From positions 6,051,001 through 6,115,000 of the forward strand of contig NC_092611.1 of the NCBI RefSeq assembly GCF_047663525.1: 64,000 nt of DNA, written 5' to 3'. A program made the translations under genes and the position numbers. The first letter of the stretch is position 1. Every line of letters begins with the position of its first letter. Under the pieces are notes generated by a model. The model saw only the letters and a program-made list of their open reading frames with translations, ran no database searches and was not told the DNA's origin. Source of the stretch: Anas platyrhynchos. Taxonomy: Eukaryota; Chordata; Aves; Anseriformes; Anatidae. Below, piece by piece: positions 1-34,100 of the stretch.

Positions 1-20441
<20,441 letters not shown>

Positions 20442-20580
20442 GCTGGGAGCGGCGGCGGCGGCGGCTCCGGCCCGGCTCCGGCTGCGGCCCCGCGGCCCCG
20501 CCCCGCCCGGGCCCGCCCCCCTCAACCCCCGGCCCCGCTCCCGCCCCTCTCGTCACGGCCCGCGTCAGCCCGGGCGCGGC

Positions 20581-20594
20581 GTCGCCGTGGCAAC
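20581..20594. promoter_or_regulatory. RFX-type X-box motif upstream of SIK2
   Basis: GTCGCC-GT-GGCAAC is a full match to the X-box pattern GTNRCC, spacer 0-3, RGYAAC, bound by RFX factors. It lies about 140 bp upstream of the SIK2 start codon within the CpG island. The pattern match is seen directly; binding is inferred. Confidence 0.55.
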
Positions 20595-20600
20595 CGGGGC

Positions 20601-20612
20601 CAAAATGGCGCC
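20601..20612 (+). promoter_or_regulatory. YY1-like ATGGCG motif
   Basis: CAAAATGGCGCC resembles the YY1 core AAnATGGCG commonly found close to transcription starts in CpG-island promoters. It lies 7 bp from the X-box. This is a single-motif match only. Confidence 0.4.
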
Positions 20613-20822
20613 GGGGGGGGGAACAGGAGGGGATAAGGGGGAATGGGGGAATTTGGCCTCATGTGGGGGCCCTCCTGCAACGTGCCTCGCCGTGGTATCG
20701 CTGCTGTGTGAAAGCACCGTGGGGTTGCCGCCCCGCTCAGCCCCCACATGAAGCCCTGGTGGGGACTGAGGGGGGTTAGTCAGCCATCCACCCTTCCTGG
20801 TGGTGATGGATGGGGACGTGAG

Positions 20823-20867
20823 CAAGCTCCCCGTAATCAAGCTCCCCGTAATCAAGCTCCCCGTAAT
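20823..20867. repeat. 15-bp unit repeated three times
   Basis: Three perfect head-to-tail copies of CAAGCTCCCCGTAAT occupy 20823-20867, just outside the SIK2 CpG island. The copies are identical, so the expansion is recent. Confidence 0.95.
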
Positions 20868-23800
20868 CCTGCGTGCACCAAGCATTATGCAAGCCCGGGC
20901 TGCTGCTTGTGAAACTTCTCTCCTGCTCACCTACCTGACAACGCCTCGTGGCGGTTCCAGAAACCCCAGCCACCAGCCACTCAGTCATGCTAGCACCATG
21001 AAGCTCACGATGCTAAAAGTAGCTTTTTTATTCTAAATCTCTACATCGTGCTGCTCTGTACCACCGAAAGAAGGACAAAATATTGCCTGGTTCCTGTTCG
21101 CACTCACATATCTATACAAAATCTTACTAGTCAAAAGTTAACTTTATTGCCGCCCGCTCTAATCCATGTAAAACTTGACAACGTTGGCCCAATATCAATT
21201 ATAAAATATTTTTCATTTGCAACAGAAAACTTTGTTTGCAGAAACTTTCTCATGCCACACAGCGTAATGTCATTTCTGGCCCAAAAAGTCGGGTTGCAAA
21301 AGCGTTTCTTCATGCTGCTGCTGGAGGAACGGCAGTCACAAAACCACTCTTTGTCCAGAGCCACTAATGGCTTTTGCTGTGCTTCAAAGAAGGTAATTCA
21401 AGTGCTCCTCGGAACAAAATATTTTTTTTCTTGGACAAAATAAGAGGAGCACGTCCAGGCAATTTTCAACAGCCGACTGACAGCAACTGTTAAGCACATT
21501 TGCCCTCTAGTGGCTGCTGCTTCTGCCACATAACACTGCAGCTACGGTGCTCTGCTAATACCAGATGTCAAAGATCAGAAAATTACCTTTTCCTCACCCA
21601 GGTATCGCATTAGAACAAAAGCACTGCAGATGGATAAGTGAAGGAACGCACACTTCACTGCCCAGTAACATTTTATAGTATGAGGGGAAACAAAACGATA
21701 AAGGTTTGAGATAAATCTCCAGGGTGGATTAGGCACATAACCCAACACTACCCTTCAAAGTTAAGTTTAAATTCTCTTAGCTGGTTTATCCTTGGTGTGA
21801 TTTTAGGAGTGGATTTCAGCAGTGTGAATGGGAGTTTAATAGAACAGATTTCAACAGAGAAGCAGTTTCTTTGTATATCCTACTAAGGCTGTTTCATGGG
21901 AGATTTTCCTTTTATCAGGATTGAAGTTGTAAATGCAACTCACATTCTTGCAGACCCAACACTAGCAAGCACTCAATGCCAAAGAAATGATACCACCTAT
22001 CTGTATTTCTACAGGCAGATGCTTTTAATTTCTGGTTTTCCTTTGTGCACAAGGTTACGTGCCTAACAGAGGTTAGAGTGGCCTGTGGTATACGGAAACA
22101 AAGCCAGGTTAAGAACCAGCACTGCCATCAATAACTAAAGTGGTGGATTAGATGCATGCATTCTTACTTTCTCCTAATTCCAGTTCAGTCACTGGGTGGC
22201 ATCACTTCTGGCAGAGTCTGTAACCTTGGGCCACCTTTCCGATCTGTAAAATGGGGATAAGACACAACACTAAAGTAATCCATTTTCTCCCTAGGGCCAA
22301 ACTGGTACAAGACATCGTTCATCAGCAATGAAACTCCAGTGTGTTAGAACGCTGAATAACCTCCACAGTGACTCAGTGGAAAAGCCATTTCTTGGTGCTT
22401 AAAATAAGCATAAGAATGCTTCACCATCAGTAAGACATGTTCCAGGCAAACAAACTGCTGCGAGAATGTCATGTGCATGTTGAAGAATTTATAAGAAGAG
22501 AAATCAAGGAGACAGACTTCTCTGGTAAGTTACAAGTGCTGGAGTATCCAGCAGCTGATCTTTAAAGCGTTCTTGTTTTGTATTTTAATTTCAGTGTCAA
22601 TTTTCCTTGGTACCAATAGCAGGCTGTGTAGGGGATTAAGCCACTGACAATAATAAGAGTTGTATTCAAGGAACTGCAGTTTATTACAAGCTGCTTCGTA
22701 ACAGATTAGGGCAAAATTGTTCCAGATGGGAAAAGTAAAGCTGGCCAGAAAAGTTTATGGCACCATGTAAAGCAGAGAGAAAATTTCTCTCTATGATAAC
22801 TCAAAAGCTATGCAGTTTCCAAGTACGAAAGTACACTTTCTCAAGAAGTTACTATGAATGCATTTCAAAAAGAGACAAATATTACAGTTAACTCAATTCA
22901 TCAAGTTTTAGAGGCACTGGCAAGAGCTGATTTTTGGAGGAATGTTAAGTTTTGCATATCTGTCACTCCCTAGCCATCTCTTTCCACAAGATCTGTTTCG
23001 TGGTACAATCTGGCCACAGTCGCGTAAAAAACAATATCCCCAGAGAAACAGCAATGGGACATGGGTATTTCAAAGAATTTCAATTACCCTCATTTCAAAA
23101 AGAACTTTTTTTTTTCTCATCACAATCAGCTGTTCTGCACAGAAGATAGATTTTTATTTATTTTTTTTTATTTATTTTTTTTTTTACAATGAATTCAGAT
23201 AGGAGAGAAAACACTCATACTTCTGCTTACCTTTCTAATCTCAAAATCAGACAAGATCCCTGAGGTGAGAAAAGTAGTGACTGTGATTGGAGGCCATGGA
23301 CATTAACTTCCAGCGCAACACAATTTAAACAATAAAAGCCCTCTGAAATGTAAACTGCGTGCACAAAATAAGGAAAGGACATAAATAGCCTTACTCGGCC
23401 CCATTACTAATAAAACACTAATTTGGGTCACTTATGCATGACTTAATACCTACTTAATCTATCTCTGCAGCGAAGTAGCTGGCCTGACTTCAGAGACACT
23501 GAGCACATGCAGCTGAGTTTGCCTGACTTTGGTAAGTCAGCAGCTCAAAGACTAGGGCACACACTTAGTTGCCAAAATACGGCTTTACATGTTTACACAC
23601 CTAAGCTCCAACATCTGGCTTGAGGTTTTTTCTCTCATTTCCTGTTTTTCAATGCCTAAAAGATGCTTAGAGCCTGCCAAAAGGGGGGAGGGGTGGGGAG
23701 AGACAAAACACCGAGGCTGCTGGACTAGAAGTGGATACACACTCAATTGCTTAATAAAAAACACTGATCACTGCTTTAGAAAATCTGAAGATTGGTAGCA

Positions 23801-23879
23801 CCCGGCAACTCCCCTCCACCAGGATTTTGCTGCCCAGGAGACATGGTTAACTGGATATCATTTTCAAAACATGCAGAAG

Positions 23880-24488
23880 ACTTTTTTTTTTTTTTTTGAA
23901 GAATTACTTCTTTGTTTCAAGGCTTGATGCTGTACTGCTGCCTGCTGAAGGACCAGCTTCAGATTGGCGCACACACCGTTACGCTGCAGGTATGCAGGAA
24001 AAGTGTTGTGCACAAAACCCTTGCCTATAACATTCAGGAAGTGGGAGAAGCAGTTGTGGCAAATGACCGAAGTATTTCCACGCTTGCAATACACAGCAAT
24101 AGCACACAGTCCCAAAAATGTCTTCCTGAGTATTTGTATTGGCAGAGCATGCTCACAGCCATGTCCTGCACTCAGTTCTGCTGTTGTTTCAGTCCCGCAA
24201 AACACTTTCTGCCAAAGCTTTTGGCACATCTTTGCTTCCTGGTGGCCTGTGCAAATCGGTTTTGCTTCATTTTCCTATTTATTTATTTCCATACAACGAG
24301 GAACAAACTTTGAGCAAACTCCGTCAAGAGCTAAAATCATTTCAGATGCTTCACTGTTTGTAAGCAAAACCACATTATCAAAGTTGGGAATATTCACCTG
24401 CAGAGCAATAGGTGGATAATATTTGTGTTCCTGCTTGGCATGCCTTATTTGCTTGGTCATTCTCCCTCCATTACCTGGTCTCTAATGA
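23880..24488 (-). pseudogene. Possible relic coding stretch ending in an A-run (unidentified)
   Basis: On the minus strand one frame stays open from about 24484 to 23864 with a single TAG near 24275. The translation has coding-like segments such as VNIPNFDNVVLLTNSEAS before the stop and CHNCFSHFLNVIGKG after it. It runs into an uninterrupted A-run of about 17-18 bases at 23880-23897. This could be a decayed retrocopy with its poly(A) tail, or chance. Plus-strand frames are also unusually open here, which favours composition. I do not recognise the protein, and no target-site duplication was found by eye. Confidence 0.2.
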
Positions 24489-27400
24489 AAGAAAACAAAA
24501 GACTGATCCAAAACCAGGAGTTCAGAAAGCCCTTCAAAGTTCTTGATGTAAAGCAAGACAAAGCAGCTACAATATTCTATGATCTATATGTTCTGAATAG
24601 TTTTGGCCTCGGTAACCATTTCATAGCATCAAGACTGCCTCCATCTGATCCTTTCTTTTAGCTCTGCATTATATTCTTTATGCCCTCAGACGGAACTCAC
24701 CCAGTAGAAGCCTGGCACCTCACCACATCAGATCTACTGTCCGTCACTGTGTACACAAGGTATCCCAGACAAAGGAAATAGTCTTAATTAAAATATTCAA
24801 CCAGGAAAAAAAAAAAAAAAGAGATTAATGGAAATCTTTCCTTGCCACACTATTTCAGGCTGTTAAATAGGAGTGTTTGGCTGAGAAATGACCAAGAATT
24901 ACACGACAATCTTCACAACCGCTTAAGACCCCACTCGGTAACTCTGAACTAAAGATTTAACAGGGCTATAAAGCTTGAAATTTTCCCTAAAATCATAACA
25001 CTAAGGATAAACTTCAGTGACTAGTAGTTCCTACTGCAGTAAATACTGTGTTCAGAAGTTGTATTCTTGAGATCTATAGACAAAAGTTTTGTTGAAAAGC
25101 TGATAATCGCAACCAATACTGAATAGCAGATTATTATTATTATTTTTTTTTTTTTAGTCTAGTTAGGTAAATGGGAATTTACTATTTTTATTTAGCTTAT
25201 GAAAAGGTTGAACATGATCCAACAGAATAAAAACATGAATTGTTATACACAGGGTCAGGTAGCAGAACTGTTCAATCAAACCATGTCTTTAATCCAAAGT
25301 TTTTAATACCTAACGACTTAGTGCAGACACGCTTCAAAATTGCTCCACAGATCTGCTGGACAAGAAAAATTAAAATTCTGGCAATTATAAGGCCTTATTA
25401 CTGTAGTCTCAAAATCAGTTTGGAGTCGCTCATTTTCCAATTCCAAGCATTCCTGAAAGCCTGTGAAATGCTGTTATTTTCATTTTCCGCATGGAACCGA
25501 GGCACTGGGTGGCTAAGATCAGAGACAGTATAGAACTGAATCCAAGTGGCCCCAAATACATCAGAACGTCCTAACTGCTTTTTTCTTCAATGCAGATGTC
25601 CAGCTTCCCAGTGTTTGACATGGTTGTGTGACACTCCCACTTCTCTCGCAGTCCAATGGGATACGCTCAAATGAAAACACCAGTTAAGAAACATCTCCAT
25701 TGCTGGAGTAATTGAAAACAGAATAAGCGCAGACAAAGCAAAATGAGCTGCTTTACTCAAAGCTGAACATATTTGCCTTCAGAATATATTAAAGATGTAT
25801 GAAACAGCTGAGACATCAGAACAGACAGAACAGAAATGTTAATGGCCTAACCTCACAAAGCTTTCTACACACACAGCTATGAGCATGCAAAGATTTCCAG
25901 CAAAAATCTGTGCAGCTCTGAATGCAAGCCTCCGAGCATATTCCTGACTTCAGTATTAACAGCTGGACTCAATTCACATAAGAAACTCAGGCTAGTTTTG
26001 TACTTAAAAAAAATAATAATCCAGAGGCCATACTGCTATCAGTATAGCATGGCCACTGACTTGGCCTCAAAGTCTGCATAACTTGTGCTCCAAATCCCAC
26101 ACATTCATTTAGCACCGGTGTGTTCAGGTAAGGACAAACCTCTTTAAAAAGCAGAAGAGCAAAACAACACGGTGTTGTCTGTCTATTGCCTGGAGCAACT
26201 GGGTGCACAGGAATGGACCATGCCTTTTTGTTTCAGTGGGGGAGTCTTAGTGTATTTTCAGTTTTGCAAGCCTCATACCGACATCAAACATCTTACAGAA
26301 AATAGTCCTTTATGCAACTAGTGTGCTTATTTGATACATCTCAATTCCCTTCCCATTCCCTTGAAATTTACACATACTTCCAGCTTCCCACAAGCTAACT
26401 TTTACAGTTGCATTCAGCTAAAGCAAGGCCATATCCAGCAGCACATGGGATTTTGCCTTGAATATATTCAGCTCAATACATTGAGTTGAATTTATGTTTT
26501 TATCCAAACTCCTCTGCTACTTCACTGCACTGACAAACGACTTTGCCGCAGGAGTTCGCTGCAAGTTCCTATAGAGATTGTTGTAATAAGGCCTTACTTC
26601 TGAGACACAAACATTGATCTGACCATGTCTCGTGAACAAAACACGTCAGAAAGACCTCAGCAAAAACAAGTTAATTATGACCCCAGGTTGTCAGCACTGC
26701 TTCTGAGCCCCCATTCACAGTCTTTCTTCTCAAACATATACTGTGATGCTCTTTACTACGTGGCATCACAAATTAAAAGCCTGTATGGGTGATGCTGCTA
26801 TGTCCTCTTCCTCATGCACTGAAAATGAATCTCTGATTTGGAAATTTTTGAACTTTTTTTCAGGAAAATTCTCATTGCACCTGAGTTTATATTTAGTTAT
26901 GGCAGCTATACCCTCTTTTTCATTCATTTCTACTCCTTTAAATGTGTTGAAAATAGATACTTAATGTGGCTTCAAAACAATGCCTTGAAAACTATGTTAA
27001 AATACTATTTCTTCTCCCACTTCATGTGGGAATTTCATGAACCATCTCCTCAGTACTTCCCCTTGATACTTTTTTAATCTACATACTGGAATACATTAAG
27101 CCCCTGTAAATAGACAAGAGTTTATTATAACTGATTAGCACAATACTGTAGTTTGCCTATCAAAAATACTACTTTTAATCCAGTTTCATGTTCACCTACC
27201 TCTTGAAAAACTATTTGTATGGAGACTAACACCAGGATGTCAGTCTTTGGGGAATTCAGTATAGGTCTCAGGCCCAAGGCGGCAAAAAACCCTCCAACGG
27301 GCTATTTCTTTTACAAGAAAGGATCTGCTATTTGTCACTTCGGTCAAATTAGCACATCTCTAGACAGCTAAGTAGACTGCAGTAGTTTCCAATAACAATT

Positions 27401-27851
27401 TCCAAGACCAGAAAGCTTTGGAGTACTCCATGCTCTGCCTTGAGCTTTGGAGTGAAGTCCCCTGTTGCTTGCTTGGCAATTCCTTTTTCCAGAAAGATTA
27501 AGTGAGGGGACAACTTAGCCTTGCACTTACTGAGATTCTTTCAAAATCAACTTAAAGGTGCAAGTAACACAGTTCTGTGCTATGACTCATACACGCTACC
27601 TTGGCAGTAAGAACTAGGAGGAAAAGCAGTAGAAACCACAGTACTCCCCTAGTGAAGTGCCTGCCAGGGTCATATGGAAGCCACGCAGCTGGGACAGGCT
27701 GGCATAGGAAGAATGACCACCCTGCAACCACAGCAGCTCCCTTTAGGACACCTAGGAAAAAAGCAAGGTGTGCCCAGTGATTGACTTTCGACTTTCAGTG
27801 CCTCTGAAGATGTGCGGGTCAGTTTAAATAAATAGGTATTTTGTATTGTTC

Positions 27852-27857
27852 TTTAAT
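27852..27857 (-). terminator. Candidate LAYN poly(A) signal (ATTAAA)
   Basis: ATTAAA on the minus strand, about 285 bases past the LAYN stop codon. A canonical AATAAA occurs only at 27121-27126, about 1 kb past the stop. Either or both may be used. Confidence 0.35.
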
Positions 27858-28140
27858 TTCAAGGACATTAATACTTTCTTCTTTGGAGTGCAAGAAGTAT
27901 CAGGACTGGAGCTACTGCTGGGGCAAAATGGGGGTTTGATGCAGAGCAAGATATATAAATACTTTCCAGTTTGGATCTTTAAAACCCATATTCTTTCAGA
28001 GAAAAAGAAGAATACAGGGATGGTGCAAAACCTGTGTACCTCCCATATGCTATCTTTCAAACAAGTGCATGGGGAGGGCAGGTTAACTTGTGTTGACATT
28101 CACTTTGTCATCCACATCTCAGGCTTTTTTGTCCATTTCC

Positions 28141-31100
28141 TTAATATCCATAAATCTCATTCTCCACCCAGGCTGATTCCTTGCTCCTCCCCACACGATC
28201 TCCACACAGTTCATAGATATCATTGGTCACAAAGCCACTTTCAGTACTAGCCAACGTCACAAAGCCGCTCGACGTGTTCATTGCCACATCATCATAATCC
28301 CTGGAGAGGCTGTCGAGCACCTTCTCTTCTTGTGTGCGGAAGGAAGAGTTCTTAATGTCAGGCCTGGTTCCAGCCAGATCTGCTTCGGATTGCTTCTTGA
28401 TTACTTTGTAAATCTCCAGATTTGGACTGTTCCTCCTGTGGTTAGAGAGCCAGGCATCTTCCTCCTTGGGGCTTGCTTCCATTTGTTCCCTTCTCCTGAG
28501 GGATGGAGGAAAGAGGACAAGTCTAACATGTTCTTTTACAGAGGCAAACAAAACTATACCACACCACTCTTAAAATAATCTAAAGATGACCCTTCAGGAA
28601 AGCTGACATTCCGAGCCTGGACTCAGGATGACATTCGTTACTACTTAGAGTTCCAGGTGTGTGACACTGAGAGCTCAAGGCTGACACCCCAACACCGCAA
28701 CCACCATCCCCACCAAAGGGACTATGCACCCAGGGAAAGCAAGAAGAACTTGATCGATATTATTTGCTCCAACCACACACATCCTCCTATTTCTATTAGG
28801 TTTTCACTTTTGAAGGGGATCTTCTGATATTTCAGATCTCTACTTTAATAAAGAAGCTTAAAACAAAGTGATTTTGAAGGGTTAGCATTTATATTATTCC
28901 CTAATTACTATCTGTGAATAGAACACCACTTTTTTTTTTTAAATCTATAATGTTATTCATAAGTAACTTGGCCTGGAGAATCCATGCTACTTTTTTTGAT
29001 TAAAAGCAGTCAGCTCCAGAGCATCTGACAGAAGTCTGTAGCTAGCTGTAAAATTATTGCCAGGACAAGATATCACAGGTTCACTTATTACAGAACAATG
29101 TCACTTGCCTCTTTGCAAAAATCCAAAAACAGAAGATGGCTGTAATGACCATCAGGAGAAGCAGCACAGGAATGCTGGGAATGAGGATGTAGGCAAGACT
29201 CTGAACAGGTTCTGGGGTAAAAATGACATTCCGGATTTTATTCACTTCTAGTTGCATTTCACACACACAGAACTACATAGAAAAATTAAGTTAACACAAG
29301 GCAGCACCATCACACCTCAGTGGATTTCTAGTCTTGTTCATAATCTAGCATTTTCTACACCCTTGCAAAGCCAGCAACTCCAATAGACTGATCATCTCGT
29401 AACACAGGTTAAAATAAAATAAGCTCAAACCCACATGATGAGAAACTAACCCTTATTCTGTCTCACTGTGACAAGGCAACAGCAGTGCGAGTTAGGGATA
29501 TGCTGTCTTCTGAAAACTTACAAAGCAGAAGTTTCCAGAGACTGGAGTGTTATGATCTGTGAATTTGTAGGGGAAAGTCAGCATGGCAAGAACGAATAGG
29601 AAGTTTTTAATAGTTAATAATAAGCTTACTAACAAAATATTAACAATTCTGACCTTCAAGAGTGATTCAATAAATTTAAAGGATCTTTTTCAGACCTTAG
29701 GTACTTTGCTGTAGACTGGGAACATTTTGGTAGTGAAAGCAATCATTGAAGGTTTGTACTGGAAGAGAGTTGCAGGAAGGTGTCCCCTTTCCCCTTGAGA
29801 TGCAGTTGCCTAAATTCAGGCTTCTACATTTAAGGTCAAACACTTCAAACTGAAGTGCTGAGTGTTCACAGCCACACGTGAGATGTGGGCCTGCAGAGAC
29901 AGAGAGAGGCCAGGCCAGGTGTTGAATGAGCAGCGTACCTTTGGCTTCTTTAACTGTTACATTAGCATCTTGCTTATGGCGTTCTTCTGGGAATAGCGCA
30001 TTGAAAGGCTCTGTTGTGACATCTGGAAAGAAGCGTCTTAGTTAATATTGCAGGTGTTATTTGCAAGCGCTTAAGAAACATAAAAGATGAGGGTGAAAGA
30101 GGATGGGAGAGACTGCCAGGTGCCAAGTGTAAGGTCTACTGGTGCCCTTCTGCTGAGCTTTCTGCAGCGTGTCCAGTAGCCCCAGGTACTGCAGCAACAG
30201 CAGGACCACGCTTCTGCAGGCTGGGTTACAGAACGGTTGGAGGGACATGCAAACCACAAGGATGCCTCTTGCTCATGGGGCATGCAGTCTGTGAGGGTCC
30301 TTGACAATGAATGTTAACGAAGGATTTCTACTCAAAATTAGTACAGTGTTAAAAAAAGCCCTAAGCAAGTATCTGTAACTGACCTCTTGGAGAGTTCTCA
30401 ATTGGAGCAGTTGTTGGCTTCTCTAGAAGAAAAAAAAAAAAGTTTCTTGTAAGTTTGAGTAGGGATACCAAGTGTACAGAATATTGTCCAAGCAAGCACC
30501 CTTTTTATGTTCTCTCCCTCCCAGGCTCCATTTGAAATCTCAGATATTTTATAAAAATCTCAGAATTCATAAGTCACAAGGCAAGTACCTACAGATATTA
30601 GATACTGAGATTGTTTTTACATCGATACCATAATCTCCTCATACCTCCTCTTGGGAACTGGGAGCAGGTTGTTTTTTAAAACAGAATGACTCATTACCAA
30701 GAGAATATTTGCAAATGAAGTTATTTTTCATGTTGCATCTGTCGTCATTCCATTGAAACATGTAAGGACCTCCAACACCTGGTGGGGCAGATGGCTGGTG
30801 GTACATCACAACACAGATTTCACTCCCACAGGATGGCTCATCTACATACCAGTTCCTAAGAAAACACAACAAACATATCAAGTAAGACCTGAAGTTTCTT
30901 TCCATGATACTGCAGAAGCCCTGCAAGGCTGAGGAAAACTCAGAACTTTGACTTTCAGTGCACACTGTCAAAATAATTTTACTTTCTGGCATCAGTGCCC
31001 AATGCCTACAAAACTGACATGCAGTTACTAAGAAAATGAAATAGGTAAGACAGAATCTTACCTAAAACTAGGAAACTGCTAACATAAAATGAAGATTTTT

Positions 31101-34100
31101 TTAAAGACAGGCTGTAAGAAACTTCACCACTGAAAAACTTGGAAGGCCTTTCCACACGGGATGTAGGAAGTAGGCTTCACTATCTAACACTCTATAATAT
31201 AATCATTACTGAAAAGGCATTTTATGCATCTCTAAGAAGCACTTCTAAGGTTATATATCCTGATTTTGGAAAATGTTCAATACCCACTAATTTTGGAACA
31301 AGCAATATTCTGCATGCCAAGCACTTCTTGGAAGCTGATCTTATACCGTAGAAATACTTCCAGATATGCCAAGGTATTCAACATGAGGCAAAATCACATT
31401 TCAATCATATCCCTGTACTCCCTTTCCTCCCAACACAACCATTCTACCACCCCACTTCCCCCTCTCAAGAAAACTCATCTTCTCTTTGGCTCAGTTATTC
31501 AGTTTTATTCAGTTCTGTCCACTGCAACTAACATCTCTTATGGGTTCCCATAGCAGTTAGGTGACAAGTTGCTATAAAATATTTAATAACATTTGGGTTA
31601 TTTCATTAAATCCATGGTTCAAAGACTAAATGCAGCATGAAATTCACAATGATTAGTGAACGTTGTATAGGTACATTAGTTTGTTTTTCAAGACTAATTA
31701 CGGGTTTGATAGTAAACATCTACCAGGCAAAATTCTTGAGCCTGAAGTTCACTGTGGAGCTGGCACCTTATTGCCAAGGCTTTCCTCATCCCATCAATAT
31801 TTAGAGCAGATTCTCATCTATTTTGATACCACCAAGGCAGACCTTACATTCATGAATTTAAGAGTATCTTTTGTCTAGAAGACAGCGACTTATGCTTGAA
31901 ATTAAATCATAACTTGAGGCTAAACAAATTGGGGTTCAATGACGAAGTGTGCAAGCAGTGAGGACAGCTCCAGCAAATTTGGATTAATTATTGAATCACC
32001 TGGATAGGATGAACTGCTCTCTGGAGATACGACCACTCTTCAGTGACTACAGGAGGAGCATACATGACAGCTGGGACAAAATCACTTGATTCTTTTGAAA
32101 GAACCCTTCTTGATTGCTAAAGGCAAGTGACAATCCCTGACCAAGATGCTGCCCAGTCAGTCGCACTCCCCGGTACCTACCGGAACTTGGATGAGCTGCC
32201 ATCAGACCAGGAATAGAGGTTCTGACAGTCTGTGCTGTTGTCTACCTCTGCCTTTTTCCTTCTAAGACCTATCCAAAAATCTCCATCAGAAGCCATGAGA
32301 CTCTCAATAAATTTTTGAATCAATCCTTGCTCCGCTTCTGTTTCAATACTGACTAAGTGTCCACCGTCAGCTCTGCAGTAAAAGTGTGCTTCTTCATAGG
32401 TGACCCTGCGTGAAGCATCGTGAAAATAAACCGTTTTGTAGCACGGCCGCTGCGTTCCACCCCTGCAAACTGTCTGTCCTGCAGAAATGGAAAGAAACCC
32501 GTTATAGAAATCATACCTACTAATACCGAAAGTGGACACTACTGCTTTTATTTGGTTGAGCTTTGCACTTTGTGACTATTCACATGGAGAATACAACAGA
32601 GGTAAAAAGCCTCTTGTATAATTTGAATGACTAATGGTATCTTCAAACTTTTCTTTCTGGATGTAGCAGTTTCGGTAATGCTGCACAGCAGTGCTCATGT
32701 CCTGCACACCTCAATTTCCCTATGACTTTTCTGCAGTTTGAAGACTCCAGGATTTCCTTACAAAGAAGTAACATTGTGCCAGAGAACAAGCTGACCTATT
32801 ATGCAGCCTTTTAAAGAGACTTCCTTTACAAGAGTTCAAGAATGCATCTCCCTCTCTACCCTTCCAAAAAGTGGCTTCAAATCATTAAGATTAGAGACCC
32901 CCTTCTACATGCAGACCTAACAATCATTTAGCTTATGGGGTCTAATAGTTCCATGGAGCGTACTGCAGTGTAGCAAGGTGCATTCAGGCAGTCCGATTTG
33001 TAGGCAGCACCCTGCTTTGCAATGTTACTGACTGCCCAGTGCCTGTATCGTACTGTCATACAGCAAGGACACTCATGCATGAAGCAGCACGTCTTATGTT
33101 GATTATACGGAAAATAAAGATCAAAGCGAGAAGATACATAATCTAGAAATTATACACTTCTGTTTCTCAACATAAGAGTCCCAATATTTAGGCTACGGAA
33201 ACAAACAGTTTTGTTTTGCTTAGTAAATATTTATTTTCAAACACACCACAGACACAATCTGCTAACCTCCACGCTTTTACAGAAGAAAACTGTTTAGGGA
33301 TTACAAGAGAAAAGCGACATTTATCATGTACTCAAGAACATGCACAGACAGGTCATTAAAAACCCATCTACAGGATTTATGCTGGCTTTTCTTTACTCTT
33401 CCACGTCCTACCATGGCTACTCTGAGACTGGAACTTCCAACACCTTTCAAAGTGGAGCTTTTAAACAGTTAAGTACTCACAGAGTCTGCTAACATCTTAT
33501 ACAGAAATTAAAACTGGCTGTACTGCAAAAACAGCATTTAAAAAATATATCTTTAGGCAGAACCTGTGTTTCTCTTGGTCATTTAACACTCATGCATGCT
33601 TGGTGAAAAAGGCAAGAACCCTTACCTCTTCTGAGGGATGCATCCACTGCTATTGTGAAAGCCAGGAGGAAAGCAGAGATGGCACATTGTTACCATAAAT
33701 CTGCAGCAAGCCTCCAGAAATGGTGTTACAAACTACAGTTGGGCTCTTTTCTGATACACAAACACTTTTTTTTTCCATTAACTGGCAGAACATCTGTGTT
33801 TTATTAGCCAAACTCGCCATTGCTTTCAAATAAGGAAAAAATTCATGCAGTTGATCTCTGTCCAGACTTCATTGCTAGTTAACTTTCCGAACGCAGATTA
33901 GGATACACAGCCCTAACCAGTGCTAAAAGGGTCCCTCACATTCTCCCCTTACCTCCTCGTTGCTAACACGGGACCTGCCTCCATGCCTGCTGGCTCCAGG
34001 ACTAGGAAAGGCTCAGTTACATCAAAAGCAAGAGCTTGTGGAAGGAAAAATACATCACCAGCCCCAGAGCTCACTGCCCCAGAAGTCTTGCTGCAGCCAA

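Larger units (their letters stand above)
20670..27850. other. Spacer between the SIK2 promoter and the LAYN 3' end
   Basis: A 7-kb stretch without a recognisable gene. It contains T-rich runs (around 23110-23185 and 25139-25155), the 15-bp triplication described separately, and one relic-like open stretch at 23.9-24.5 kb. Part of it may be LAYN 3' UTR if a distal signal is used; an AATAAA on the minus strand lies at 27121-27126. Confidence 0.6.
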
